Part shown: piece by piece, positions 12,601 to 24,146 of the stretch
Position numbering within the stretch: the first letter of the stretch is position 1
How the letters are laid out: each line of letters opens with the position of its first letter
Assembly: GCA_911728435.2 (NCBI GenBank)
Contig: OU452207.1
Coordinates: 1,984,001 to 2,048,000 of the forward strand
Length of the DNA: 64,000 nt
Source: Apoderus coryli
Lineage: Eukaryota > Arthropoda > Insecta > Coleoptera > Attelabidae
Direction of reading: 5' to 3'
Position numbers and translations under genes: made by a program
The notes under the pieces: generated by a model
What the model saw: only the letters and a program-made list of their open reading frames with translations
What the model was told of the DNA's origin: nothing
Databases searched by the model: none

Positions 12601-15600
12601 AATCAGCATCCCCAGGGGAATAGACGGACTCAAAGTAGGCAGCGAATAGATCCACCAACTCTTGGCCATCGTTGCTGATGCTGGAATTATAGGATACTTG
12701 CAATGGTATTTGACCTGAGTTCCTCTTTGAATTAACAAACTGAAACAAATTAAAATAAGAACATATATTAGATAAAATTTCTAAAGAGTCTCTTTCGAGA
12801 GCGGTGGCCGCATTAGAAAGCACAGCAGTCGAGCTAAACTCATCCGATTCCCAACTCGCATCCGGCAGATTAAAGTCACCAAAAACACACAGTTCAGAAC
12901 AGAAACAATCCTGGTTACAAATATTCTCTAAGGACTGGCAGACAGACGCATAAACCAAGTCAGGAGATCGAGGAGGCACGTACACAACGCCAAATATAAC
13001 CGCGTTACCCCTACCACCAACGCACAAACAGTTGCTCAGCACACACTAAAGAATCCATGCGGTCACTGGCAATACCCCTGCGGACAGCAATCAGGACGCC
13101 TCCACCACGCTCACACTTACTAGTCTCCAAAGATCGGTCTTTTCTGTAGACATCATATTCACTCAATCCCAATTCCCCATCAAGAATACTGTCGTTCAAC
13201 CATGTCTCAGTGAGAACAATGACATCAAGCGAAGAAGCTGAAACATTACACACAAAGTCCGTTAACTTTGTTCTCATGCCTCTAACATTCTGATATATCT
13301 CGGAACCTCGGACTTAGTTTTTTCTCGGCAGAATCTTTGGGACGCGTCCTATATATTTGAGAACAATATCCGTTTCGCCATTTCCAATACGAGATCGATA
13401 GTCATCTCTAACTTGCTTCTCATACGTTCTCTGTTTTGGGGTTAAGTCAGGACTCATAAACACGTTCTTATTTCTCAGCCTAGAACGAGCTTTCACTATT
13501 TGGGTTACCACAGCCGAATTGTGCAATATTGAAATCTTTAGGCAGTTATAGTTAATATCATTCACACTAAGACGCTCAGCAACATTGACGTCATTAGCAT
13601 TGTGAGAGCAACAAAAAGTCATCCTTGCTGTAAATGCTTAGAGCTTGGCAAATCTGACTATAAATTCGTATCACCTCACAAATGTTCTGATACAGTAAAT
13701 GCAACAATTTAAAAAAAGTGCTAGTTTCGACCTACGCCATCATCAGTAAGTCAGAGAAGAAATGCAACATTTTTCCACGTTCCATAGTCATATTGGGCGA
13801 TGATGGCTTAGGCAAAAACTAGTTTCTCTATTATTATAATGAAAATACAGTGGAGTGGACTTTGAACGTTCCAATCCACTTTGTTCATTCATTCAATTTG
13901 GTTTTTTTGGTATTCTTTTAGAGAAGTGGGTTTGGAAATAAATTTCTCGGCGCTAGTCAAGGCAGAATTGCTGTTTTCACTAAAAACTGTGAATTTTAAG
14001 GCAGCTGGTAGTTTAACACCGCCGAATTGTTATTTGTTTAATGTCAAAATAATTTTTAATAACGGTGATCATGACGGACAGATGCTGGTTGGATTAGATG
14101 CGGATGCCATTCGGTTGACGTGCAAAGGTGAGTCTGACATCGTGAAACCTTTGCAGTAGTTTTTGAAATGTCCCTTATCCAATAATTTTCCAGGTGATAC
14201 CACATATGTGACAGACAATGAGATAGAAAAGATCAGCAACAGTATTCTGAACTATTTCGTGATAGTCACATGTGTTGCATCCCTGATATTGTGCAGTAGG
14301 GCTGTTTGGCGATCACAGCAATTGAAAAACATCACCGACAAGTTCTTCCAGTTGCATTTCAAACAGAAATTGACGCAACGCGATCGGAAGAAATTCCTGA
14401 ATTGGTGGTACATCATGATCATTATTAATGACGTGTTGATTATAATTGGATCGGCGGTGAAGGAGCAGATTGAACGGGAGCAATTTGCTAGTGATCAGTG
14501 GAATATTTGCAGTTTGTTTTTGGGTAAGGAAATTATTTTTGGGAGTAATAGAAATAGGAAATATGCAAGGATAATGTTAAAGGAGTAGTTAGTAGAGGTG
14601 GGAGCATAGATTTCAAATTTCATTTCTTTTTATCAGTCTTGGTCAAAGTGAAACTATGGTTTACAGTTTTTTTTAGCTTTCTATTGAGGATATTTAATAA
14701 CCTTCAAGGGGTGAGTGTCACTCACGAACAACTCAACAAAATTCAATTATAAATAAAAAATTAAGAAATTTGGTAAACAGCAACAACAAAACGTTGAATT
14801 ATAAAATAACTTAAACACAATAACAATCTAAAATATGCTCGAGCCGCCCGCAAGGCCCATGGAAGGACCGGAAAGACACCCGGATAACATCAGCCAATCA
14901 CACCATACCGCCATGACGACGCCAACGTCTCAAGCGTCGCAAAATTCACCGAAGAAATCGATGTCTAGATGAAAGCGAGAATTGGCCAATCTGGTCACTC
15001 TAGCGAGAAAATTATGTCGCCGTAATGTGTATTGTTCCTAAACGGTACATGCAAATTAATATTTGCCAACAGATAGGAAGACGATGCCAAATTATTTAAC
15101 AGATTATATAAAATCCCCAGCTCATCGCTCGAAGGACCATAATCAACCACAAAAACAATAGGTCGCCGACGACCGAGTTTGGAATGAACGTAACCCGACT
15201 TGGACTAAACGGAAATCGCATGATGGGGCCCAAGCTGCCGAAGCATATTCCAAGTGAGGGCTGACGAGCGTCGTGACATTACTGCAATCTGCAAAGCAGC
15301 GCTTTCTGCAGCCCAACATTTTCAGCGACTTGATCTGATCGATATAATTCAACGAAGTGTCCAGATCCTTTACTGAGAATCTATATTTTAGGACTGAACA
15401 AATCTTACAACATCCTCCTGTATAAGATAGCATTCCGAAGGACCATCAATACGTCTGTAACATTTCAGGTCGTCGGCGAAGAAGGTAAACAAAAACGATC
15501 TCAGTTGGGAACCCTTGGGGACACCGGATGAAATCAAAACAGAAAGAGAAAGGGGAGTCCAACACACAGCAGGTAGGTCTCCAACCAGCCAATTTATGAA

Positions 15601-18454
15601 TGAGGAGCCGGTGAGTCATGCAGTTGAAAGCTTTGGAAAAATCGGTATAAATTGCATGCCTCCAAGGGTTGTGACAAGTAATCTGTACATATATTCAAAA
15701 AGGGCTCGCCCGGACTGGAAACCGAACTGTTCATCGATAATAATTGGCTTAAACATAGCTTGGTAACGGAATTCAGAATACCCACAGGACGGTAGTTTGA
15801 CACGTAACTTCTGTGTCAAGTCTTGAAGATAGGGGTGATAACACTAGACTTCCATGCAACCGGAAAGGGACCTAAGCGAAGAGATAACTGAAAATAAATT
15901 GAAGGGGAACAGAAAGAGAGAAACGACACTTAACAATGGATCGGGATCAGGACCGGCCGACTTTCTTATATTCAGTTTACTGAGTAGTACATCGAAAACT
16001 TCAGAGAGCTCTCATGCGGTAATCACTTCCAAATTTCTGTCGTTATATACTGACTCGGTAGACTCTCTCCTTGAATTTATGAACCTCCAGAAAGCACCAA
16101 TATTCGCAGGTATCCTCGTCCCAATACACTGTCCAACCAGGCGCTTACCCAACAACTTTACTGCTCTCTTCGTAAAAATTTAGTACTTTTCTACTACTTT
16201 TCTATCTGCTGCTGAAAGTAGCAGACTATCATCGTCACAGGCTACCTTGCCTGTCCGAAGAGTCCATGAGTAGGACGAAACGATAATACTTGTCCTGACT
16301 AAATTATCATCGTATATGTTCGCGCTAAAAGCAGCAGCCCTGGCCTCCGGCCAATTCACAGGGCCTCTCAGTGTGACGTGTCCTGGCGAAAACTTTCCCC
16401 AAACCTCGTTTAGGGTGCGAGAGAATAAGATGGTCAGTCTAAAACGTGTTTGGATCCAGCAGTAATGGTCTACCCAACATTGAGATGGTATCGTTACTCG
16501 CGTGGCTCACACTCATCGTTTGGTGTATTTAGGTTAGTTTAGTCATGTTTAAGACTCATCAGACACGTAGGTAATTGACTTTTAGTAAGATTTAGGGAAA
16601 CAGGATCGATGGGACAAAAAAAAACTTCCCCAATTGCAATAGTATGAAACTTGCTTGTTGTTTTGGGGGACCAAGTCAATATCGATCCAACGTTAAGTAC
16701 CGGGCAATGATCTACAGTTTCTAATCGTCATAACTACTGTCGATATTGGTTTGATGAAAGCACACGCCAATTTACGAAAAAAAAAAGTCTCAAAACCATG
16801 CCAGATATGACAAGCCTCCTGTAGATTTTGTCAATGATTTCGACAGCCAACAATTCCTCTGTACCTCCTCAGGACAACAGTTGACTTCATCCGTCTAGAC
16901 TATGATCTCTGTCCGTGTTAATCCATTTAAATTCTCATTTATTAACCCGGAGTCTATCTTGAATAAAAAATTTGTAAAAATGTTCATTAAAGGGGGCATG
17001 TTTCGAAAATATAAAATTATCGATCATCATCAGCGCATTAAGATGGAGTGTTCGGCTTGCAGCCGTCCCAGATCTTTAGTCTCAAGTCTCGCGTTAAGAC
17101 ACCGCAGACTTAGCATCTGTGTTAACTTCCACCGTCGATGGAATCAACTCTTGGGTCCACAATTCTGACCGGCAGGTTACACTGCAGATGACATCGTCTC
17201 GGATTCCGGTACCTCAAGAGACTTGCCACGATTCATGCTCCCTGTCAAGGGATATGCATGTGGAAGTATTTCCTCAACTCCCACTCAGAGGACTCCTACT
17301 AAACGAACTGTTTGCCCCTGTGAACACCCGTCGAGAGGGCGCTAGCGCTCGCAGTCCTATTGTTAGACTAGGTTTGCCAATATACCTAGTACCAACCTTG
17401 AATAGTAACGGTTTGCAGGGGCTACTAGCTCGGATACTAGCACAGGGCTATCCGTACCGACACCTCAAATGACTAGCAACGGGTAACACTTCCCCCTACT
17501 ACTCAGACTGGAGACAGATAGCCACTAAGAAGACAATTACCCGTCTCTACTAGGTCCCCAGTATCCAGGAGGCACAGAATATTTTTGGGGTCGGACTAGG
17601 CAGAAGGTTTACCCGTTTCTTCCCACCCCTGTCGTCTTCGAATGAATCTCTACCCCCTAAACCAGTGACATTTCTCCAATATGGTTTAAATACTTTCCTT
17701 GCTTAGTCAGTGCCTTAACAAAGATGCGGTGTTCGATTTTTTCCATGTCTTGATTTTGATTCTTTATTATGTTGAAATTTGTTTTGTTTCAGGTGTTGGT
17801 AATATGCTCGTATGGTTCGGCGTTCTCCGTTACCTGGGCTTCTTCAAGACATACAATGTGGTCATATTAACGTTAGAAAAAGCCGCGCCACAAGTATCCC
17901 GCTTCCTCCTTTGCGCTATACTAATCTATGCGGGGTTCACATTCTGCGGCTGGTTAATCCTTGGTCCGTACCACTTAAAGTTCCGTTCAATATCCACCAC
18001 ATCAGAATGTTTATTCTCGCTGATTAACGGTGATGACATGTTTGCCACATTCTCCATCATGTCCAACAAGTCAATGCTGTTATGGTGGTTCTCACGAGTC
18101 TACCTGTACTCCTTCATTAGTCTATACATCTACGTCATTCTGAGTCTGTTCATATCGGTGATCATGGACGCGTACGACACAATCAAGTTGTATTACAAGG
18201 ACGGTTTCCCGAAAAGTGATCTGGAGATATTCATCGGTGATCATTCCACTGAACTGTCCAACGGTTTGTTCCGTAGCGGTAGCAGTGACAGTTTGGGGGG
18301 ATTGTTGAAGGATTTTTGTTTCAGCTGTAGTGGACGGGGCGTCACACGGTCCTATTCATCGTTGTCGGTGTGTGGTGATAGGGATATGCAGAGGAGGATG
18401 GAGATCGCGAGGACAGAAAGTGGAGGTGTGGCCAATGAAGCAGCTAGTCTGTGA
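9630..18454 (+). CDS. Mucolipin (TRPML) cation channel, six coding exons
   Basis: Exons 9630-9868, 9926-10122, 10240-10432, 13922-14127, 14194-14523 and 17793-18454 join in phase to 1827 nt, 608 residues, close to the family's usual length. TRPML proteins are endolysosomal Ca2+/Fe2+/Zn2+-permeable channels gated by PI(3,5)P2. The N-terminal QFFFMNPIEKWHAKKR block precedes TM1 (KIFLVTVQLCFFAY). The large lumenal loop follows in exons 2-4, TM2-TM4 in exons 5-6, and the pore carries the filter NGDD (residues 467-470, SLINGDDMF). GPYHLKFRS before the pore and AYDTIK after TM6 are family signatures. The first ATG at 9630 gives an N-terminus without the dileucine signal seen in human TRPML1. Introns 3 (3.5 kb) and 5 (3.3 kb) are filled by LINE remnants; the others are short. 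Confidence 0.93.
10805..13640 (-). mobile_element. Jockey-group LINE, 5'-truncated and frameshifted, in mucolipin intron 3
   Basis: On the minus strand, in order: the end of an ORF1 protein (13622-13314), an apurinic-type endonuclease (13277 to about 12840, with VLTETWL and FGDFNLPDASW), a reverse transcriptase (YRPISIINAIPKLFEKIL; SSGVPQGSHLGPLLF; LFADDLKFY with the catalytic Asp pair) and the C-terminal RT region to 11111. At least three frame breaks separate these. The 3' end is a run of AAATA-type repeats at 10808-10826, as in target-primed insertion. It lies antisense to mucolipin. Confidence 0.85.
13715..13755 (-). ncRNA. Hammerhead-ribozyme-like motif, decayed
   Basis: The reverse complement reads CUGAUGA (13746-13740), a 4-bp stem II with a GUAG loop, then GAAAC (13728-13724). 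The short stem III that follows has a C where U16.1 is needed. It lies just beyond the 5' end of the intron-3 LINE, antisense to mucolipin, and is probably inactive. Confidence 0.35.
14830..16200 (-). mobile_element. Old LINE relic in mucolipin intron 5
   Basis: Minus-strand fragments resemble the intron-3 element: SNYRPVGILNSVTKL and DEQFGFQSG from the reverse transcriptase (15803-15616), and HLEYASAAW from the RT C-terminal region (15433-15143). Frames are broken throughout. The right part, to about 16200, has only scattered similarity, so the right boundary is approximate. Confidence 0.6.
16200..17790. other. Mucolipin intron 5, mostly unassigned
   Basis: No coding exon of mucolipin is needed here: exon 5 (phase 1) joins directly to exon 6 at 17793. 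A weak hammerhead-like motif lies at 16990-17045 on the minus strand. The stretch 17040-17660 is GC-richer than its surroundings and looks like repeat sequence, but I cannot name the family. Confidence 0.4.
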
Positions 18455-18533
18455 ATATTAGGCGTTTTCCTTCAATGTCAATGTTGGGAATTTTCGCGTA
18501 TTGTATATATAGTATGTAAATGTATGGATTTTT

Positions 18534-18539
18534 ATTAAA
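18534..18539 (+). terminator. ATTAAA polyadenylation signal of mucolipin
   Basis: ATTAAA, the common variant signal, lies 80 nt after the mucolipin stop codon. No AATAAA occurs between the stop and this site. Confidence 0.5.
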
Positions 18540-18566
18540 CAGTGTACACATTGTCGATTTGTCACT

Positions 18567-19080
18567 TTGATTTTTAGGCACAAAATTAGAGACGGAAAAA
18601 ATAGTCCATGTTCTCGAGAAATGTTGGACATTCACACCGGTGCACCGCACTTCAGTGTAGTCTGGTTTGTTGCTTCCGCAATAATAAAATGTTTTTCCCT
18701 TCTTCCTACACATTCCACTATTAGGCCATCTTCTCTCAGCTATCCCAGGAATGGCCATTTCCTGAATGGCGTTGTCAAGTCTTCCTGTCGCAAAAAGACC
18801 TCGGCTATTCCACGTTCCAATTCGCTTTTGATTCTTCATCATGTGAAGCCGGGGGACTGAGAGCCGTTGCTTTTGGGTTTCTTGGATAATGAGTGGGTGG
18901 ACAAAGTGACGTCCTGGCGGTTATCTTTGGATAACATTGGGGGTGACATTTCCTTCATCCTTGATCTAACTCCTCTGCTCGGTGGTCAGAGCCTCGTCTG
19001 TTGAAACAGGGTAAGCCGACGAGTAGGTGAGGTTGACATTTGAGTAGGAGAGGCTGTTTGAGACGCTTCACTACCCCCAC
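18567..19080 (-). mobile_element. RTE-type LINE, 5' endonuclease fragment
   Basis: The minus-strand ORF starting at 18842 reads KRIGTWNSRGLFATGRLDNA, then ERRWPNSG and FYYCGSNKPDYTEV, the start of the RTE/BovB-type endonuclease. It breaks off at about 18567, close to the 3' end of mucolipin. 18843-19080 would be the element's 5' leader. The rest of the element is absent. Confidence 0.65.
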
Positions 19081-19269
19081 GATGTTACATTTTCGAAAAC
19101 CCTCAGTATCTTCTATCCGTTATCTTAAATTTGATGCTGACTAATCTGAACCGCAGTTGATTAATCTGCCATGAATTTTATGTTATCTGAAATTCATTTG
19201 ACCAATCTGAAATACAATGCTGGAAGTTTTTTTTTGTGAGAGCATTTGTACTTTGTTTTATCGGAGTCG

Positions 19270-20330
19270 TTTAGGCGGTTTGGCCTCCCCTCACTTCGAC
19301 CTGCAGAAGTTCTTTTGTGAATGACTCTAATCTATGAATTGCCCAGCTGTCCCACACTTTTCATAAAGTTGATGATTTCTCTGGGGGCTAAATTCCTTGC
19401 CTCGTCGGGTGTTAGGGTCACCCCTCCAAGGTGTTTTAGCCTTTTGCAGAAAAGTGCCATGCATTTCCGTCCACAGCACGTGTTCTGTTGCGTCTTCGCA
19501 AAATCGACAAGTGTCGTCCTCGGTTAGGCCCATCTTTTTGAGATGGTACTTGACTGGGTGGTGTCCCGTAAAAAGGCCTGTAATTCGCCTTAGGTCGCTT
19601 CTCTCCAGTTGGATAAGCTTCCCTGCGTTGGCCTATGAAGGTTTGATAAACCTTTTTGATTGTCTTAGGCCTGGAGTGTTTCTCCAGTAGGACTTAAGTT
19701 GTTCCTTTTCTCATCTCCGAAGTTTTTCCTTCATATGGCTTTTTGGAAGGCCAAAGATGGGTTCCGGGCCGCAGAACGGAGCGTTTGCGCCCTCTTTTGC
19801 AAGTTGGTCCGCCGCTTCGTTCTCTATGCCTTCATGTCCTGGCACCCATGTCAGAGTAATCTTTTTCCCCTGAGCTGCCAGTTGCTTTAGAGTCTGTTTG
19901 CATTCCCATGCTAGCTTTGACGTGAAGGTGTAAGACTTCAGTGCTTTTAACGCAGCTTGACTGTCTAATATTGATCTGCCGTTCCGGGATGCCTCTCTGC
20001 AAGCATTCTTGAGCACAACGATTAATAGCGTTAATCTCTGCTTGGAATATAGTGGGACTTTTCCCGAGAGATTCAAAGAGCTTGCAATTAGGCCCGTATA
20101 CTCCCATGTCTGTGTTCCCTTCTATTCCTTTTGAACCGTCCGTATACGACAGACAGACGGATGTGTTTTCTGGGAAAAAATTACAAGTGCCTCTAGTGGC
20201 TAAATAACGTTCCACAGACAGCGCGTTATGGCAAACGCGTTGTCCTGGTGCAAGATCCACAATTTGTTTTTCCTGTCCGGCCGTTTCTTACGAACTCTCC
20301 CCGCAATGTTGCCAAAACTGTCAAATAAGT
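19270..20330 (-). mobile_element. I-type LINE 3' fragment (RNase H domain), copy 1
   Basis: The minus strand encodes SYTDGSKGIEGNT, EINAINRCAQECLQR, SQAALKALKSY and TLTWVPGHEGIE, an RNase H domain of the kind carried by I-clade LINEs. A CCHC-like tail follows (GLTEDDTCRFCEDATEHVLW). Frameshifts and small deletions disable it. The same 3' end occurs at 31400-33110 (+) and 51650-52790 (-). Confidence 0.8.
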
Positions 20331-20599
20331 TTGGTTTACAGTTTGACCTTCTAGAACCCATTCAATCATCACAATGCCGTTGATGTCGAAAAAACGATTA
20401 GCATGGCTTTAGATTTTGATTTGAACATCCTTACTTTTTTCATTCTTGGCGATGGAGTTTGGATTGCCGCTTAGTTTCAACATCGTACTGGAATATCCAT
20501 CTATGTGTCATCTTACGGACTTATTGAATGACGTACTAGGTCTAACCACAGTTACTCTGAGTCAACTTAAGTTCTGTAAATGATCGTTTGGTTTATGTA

Positions 20600-20735
20600 A
20601 AGTATTGTGATAAGTTTTGTTTTTCTGTTATGTGTATTGTATATTTTGTGTATAATGGGTTGAGTGAGAATGGCCATAGGCTACACTTCGCCCATTTATA
20701 AATAAAGGCTATATTATTATTATTATTATTAACTT
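20600..20735 (+). repeat. LINE/SINE 3' tail with (ATT)n
   Basis: A plus-strand segment ends in AATAAAGGCTATATTATT followed by ATT repeats. Similar tails occur at about 36340-36380 and 56400-56430. Only the tail is recognisable. Confidence 0.4.
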
Positions 20736-21299
20736 TGTTTCAAGGAATCACGACAAAATCATCGCATAAAATTAGTAAACTATCTTACAATAGAAAAAAA
20801 AAAATATGAAAAAACTTAAAATGTTTAAAATAATTTCAAATTAAGGGGTGACCCTAAGTTTATGCTCGTTTCTAGTGACCGTTGCAGTTTTTTTTTATGT
20901 ATCCTCGTCAGACCCACTACTCACATATGTGTTCAATTTCAAAACATTTTGTCCAACCTTACATCATGGACAAATTGCACATTCAGAGTCCCAAGTTACA
21001 CAGTTGTGTACAAATAGATACAAAACAAAAGACTTGGGGAAAAATATTTTATTTTAAAAACCAAAACAATACTTATGAATGAAACTCAATAAAACTTATT
21101 AAAAGTTTGCTGATAATGAATGTTTGTATTCTCAGTAACTTCTTTAAAAAAAAAATTCATAATTGTACTGACTAAGATAATCGAGCGGGGTAAAGTTTTG
21201 ACGCTCTTCTGCATTTCTTGATTGAATAGGAAACTTTGGAAAACTAGGTTCGATGTCAAAATCTTCATTTATATCTCACCATCTTCTGTCGAGAGGTTT

Positions 21300-21971
21300 T
21301 TGTTTCATCTCGATTTTTTGGGATCGGATTTGGTGTGGTTTTTCTTTTTAGCCTGATTTTTTTGGTACTATTTTGTTCAGTTTTAGTTGCTGCTGTTTTT
21401 TTCTTGGTATCTTGGTTTATTGATGTCTGCGTTGCTGATTTTAGTTATGTGGTTGAATCGTTAGCGTTAAATGAATTGCAGGAGTCGCTCGCATTATCGT
21501 CATTCATGTGTAACTTCTTCATCATTGGCTAGATCTGAGGTAGAAGAACCTTCGGAAAAGCCTGAACTGTATTCTTCCTCATCATCGGACTATTTTCAAA
21601 AATTTCAGCTATTTCTCCGTCGGTTAGGGCAGAGTTTCGAGCTGGAGTAATAAAAAACCCTTAATGTTTAAACCCAATGTCCACATTTGTGCACAAAAGA
21701 AAATATATGAGTTGATCTTCAGACCCAAGGTACACAAACGTGGACAAACAGAATCAAACGTTGTTTTTTACACAACCAGCTTCAAATATTCTAAAACCAA
21801 TTACGTCAAGTCAATCCTACTTATTTCGTATGTTATGATAAGCACTAGAGAAGTGGAGAATAGTTTCATTAAAAGTAATATTTTTTACTTACTGCGGGAT
21901 GCCCGGGAATTTTTGGAATCAGCTGTGCTTGTAGACGCCATGATGGTGGCACTTGTTTCACTGTCGGCCAT
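21300..21971 (-). pseudogene. piggyBac-like transposase, 5' exons, disabled
   Basis: On the minus strand an ATG at 21971 opens a 79-nt exon (MADSETSATIMASTSTADSK, then six more residues) ending at a GTAAGT donor (21892). An acceptor at 21643-21642 restores phase into LTDGEIAEIFENS. A one-base slip there leads to DDEEEYSSGFSEGSSTSDL, an acidic Ser-rich N-terminus typical of piggyBac-family transposases, and then a basic segment. The catalytic domain is missing. The family call rests on the N-terminal composition and the LTDGEI block only. Confidence 0.4.
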
Positions 21972-22302
21972 CGCGTATTTAGGCTAGATTTGAATTGCCG
22001 ATTACCCTCCAGCTATCGAATATTGACTATAGACAAGAAGGTCCAGTAGACTCTGAAAACGGTATGGACTCGTCGCATTCCCAGCTACATTTGTGGCCCG
22101 CTACTATATTATAGTATATCTATATATACTATACTCAAACTATAAATGCGGCGAATTGCTTTGTAGACATGAACATCAGACGTACCGGAACGATGAGAAC
22201 CAACTGTATATTATTTTAACTGTGCTCCAGCGAAGAAATGCGCAGTGGTATATCCGTTTTTTTTAATAAGCAATAAAAATGTGTACACGGGCCCGAAGAG
22301 GA

Positions 22303-24118
22303 TATAATAATAATGCTTTATTTGCCTATATAACAATAGTTATTGGCATCGTCACATTCAGTATGTACATAAATAAAAATACAATATAAACAAACAAAAT
22401 ACTCAAACAACAAATGCGTGTGTAAATAGTACAAATACAAAACAGTAAAACAAAGTACATAAAAATCACTTAAAACTTCAATAAATAGTCTAAAGGGGCA
22501 CAATTCAAATATTACAACAACAATCAACAGACTATAATATAACTTAAGATTAACAAAGCACTAGAGTGTAAAAAATTCACTCAAAATTTATAGGCGAAAC
22601 AGTCAGCATAGTCATATGGGAAAATCTCAAGACGCGTACAACCGCCTTTTGAATTTTAAAGATAATTTGCCATTGCGTTGCCTTGCCCCAAAACAGAACG
22701 CTATAACTAATCAGGCCCTGAAAGTATCCCATGTATGCGCAACGCAAGACTTCTTGTGAACATGTAGTCGATAGTTTTCGCAAGAGATAAACCACACTGG
22801 ACAATTTTTTGGGTCTACAATTACTCCAAGAAACTTATAAGTATTGTTTTCGCTAGTAAAATTTTTCCTTAGTGGAAAATCAATCCTCTCCGTTAAGAGA
22901 CAGTCCGTTAGAGGCAAACCAATTCTTAGCACTTTTTAATTTGGTTTCGATTATGTTATTAAAATCCTCGGAATTGTGGTGTCGTCTGCATACTGAATTA
23001 CTTGAGTATCCCTCAAAAAAGATGATAAGTCGTTGACATATATAATAAATAAAAGTGGACCAAGAATTGAGCCCTGGGGTACTTCGGTTGTCACAGGCCT
23101 TACTTCAGACCTCTCTCCCATATAGTCAACTAACTGATGTCGATCACTCATGTAAGATCTTATGAAATTAAGAGCATTTTCTCTAATGCCATATAGGGGA
23201 AGTTTCTTTAAGAGAATCGCATGAGAAACACAGTCAAATGCTCTAGAAAGATCGCAAAATACAGCCGTCAGAATGTGTCCTTGTTCCATTGCACCCACTA
23301 TAGACTGCACTAACCTCATCAATGCCTGCTTGGTAGATCTTTGCTTTCGATATCCATACTGTGTGTCTGAAAGCAGTTTATACTTATCCATAAAACTATA
23401 TAGCGTATTATTAAAAGCAAGACTTTTCGTGTAGGTTTTAATTCGTCACTAATATTTGGATTTGGTCTACTATTCTTAAGTTCAAAAAGAAATTTTAGCT
23501 TTTCTCGAAATACTTTTAATTCATTGTTATACCATCTTTTCTGTTTATTTTTGTAATCGTTTTAGTTTTAATTGGAAAAAAATCATTGATGCTTCTAAGC
23601 AGGATACCATGAAAATGATTAAACATTTCATCCAAGTTGTCTAAATCCTTCAGATTTTCCCAATTTTGGTTATTCAGAAATCGACCACACCCGTCAATAC
23701 TGTCCTGACTAATCGGCCTGAATTTGACAATTGTTGTTTTGTTTTCGAACCATTTTTTGCTGACTATCTCACATCTACTGACAATACCCAGGTGATCAGA
23801 TATGTCATTAAAACTAGTTAAAGATACCTCACACAAATTCTTGGCGTTCGTAATACAATTACGACTACTGTTAGAAATTCTAGTGGGAGCATGAACCATA
23901 ATGTCAAAACCAAAAGACCTAATTATATTATCTACAAATTGTGTATCTGCTGACCCTGATATAAAGTCTATATTAAAATCCCCGTACATATAAATTACCG
24001 AGTTTGATCTTCCTAATACTTTAAAAATTCTTTCTAGAACTTCAAAAAAAAAAAACGGAAATATAGAGAGAGATATGGCCCCTGCCTTGCTAACAATGAC
24101 CCTTTTCCATTTCACACA
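22303..24118 (-). mobile_element. Jockey/CR1-group LINE, truncated
   Basis: Minus-strand order: endonuclease part (24115-23516; MYGDFNIDF, FNDISDHLGIV), reverse transcriptase (23391-22951; FCDLSRAFDCVSHAILL, EVPQGSILGPLLF, QYADDTT) and the RT C-terminal region down to 22577. Several frameshifts separate them. The 3' end carries ATT repeats at 22306-22317 next to a GCTTTATTTG block. It lies between mucolipin and the transporter. Confidence 0.8.
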
Positions 24119-24146
24119 AAGCTGGAAATGTAGTTTTATGTATAAT

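Noticed and set aside
16990..17045. CUGAUGA...GAAAC on the minus strand
   Set aside because: The core words are present but stem II is AU-only and poorly paired, and stem III has a C in place of the required U. Not reported as a ribozyme.
20843..21665. TTAA-GGG and CCC-TTAA ends around the piggyBac-like remnant
   Set aside because: The orientation is opposite to normal piggyBac ends (TTAA-CCC) and the second lies inside the transposase intron, so they were not called as termini.
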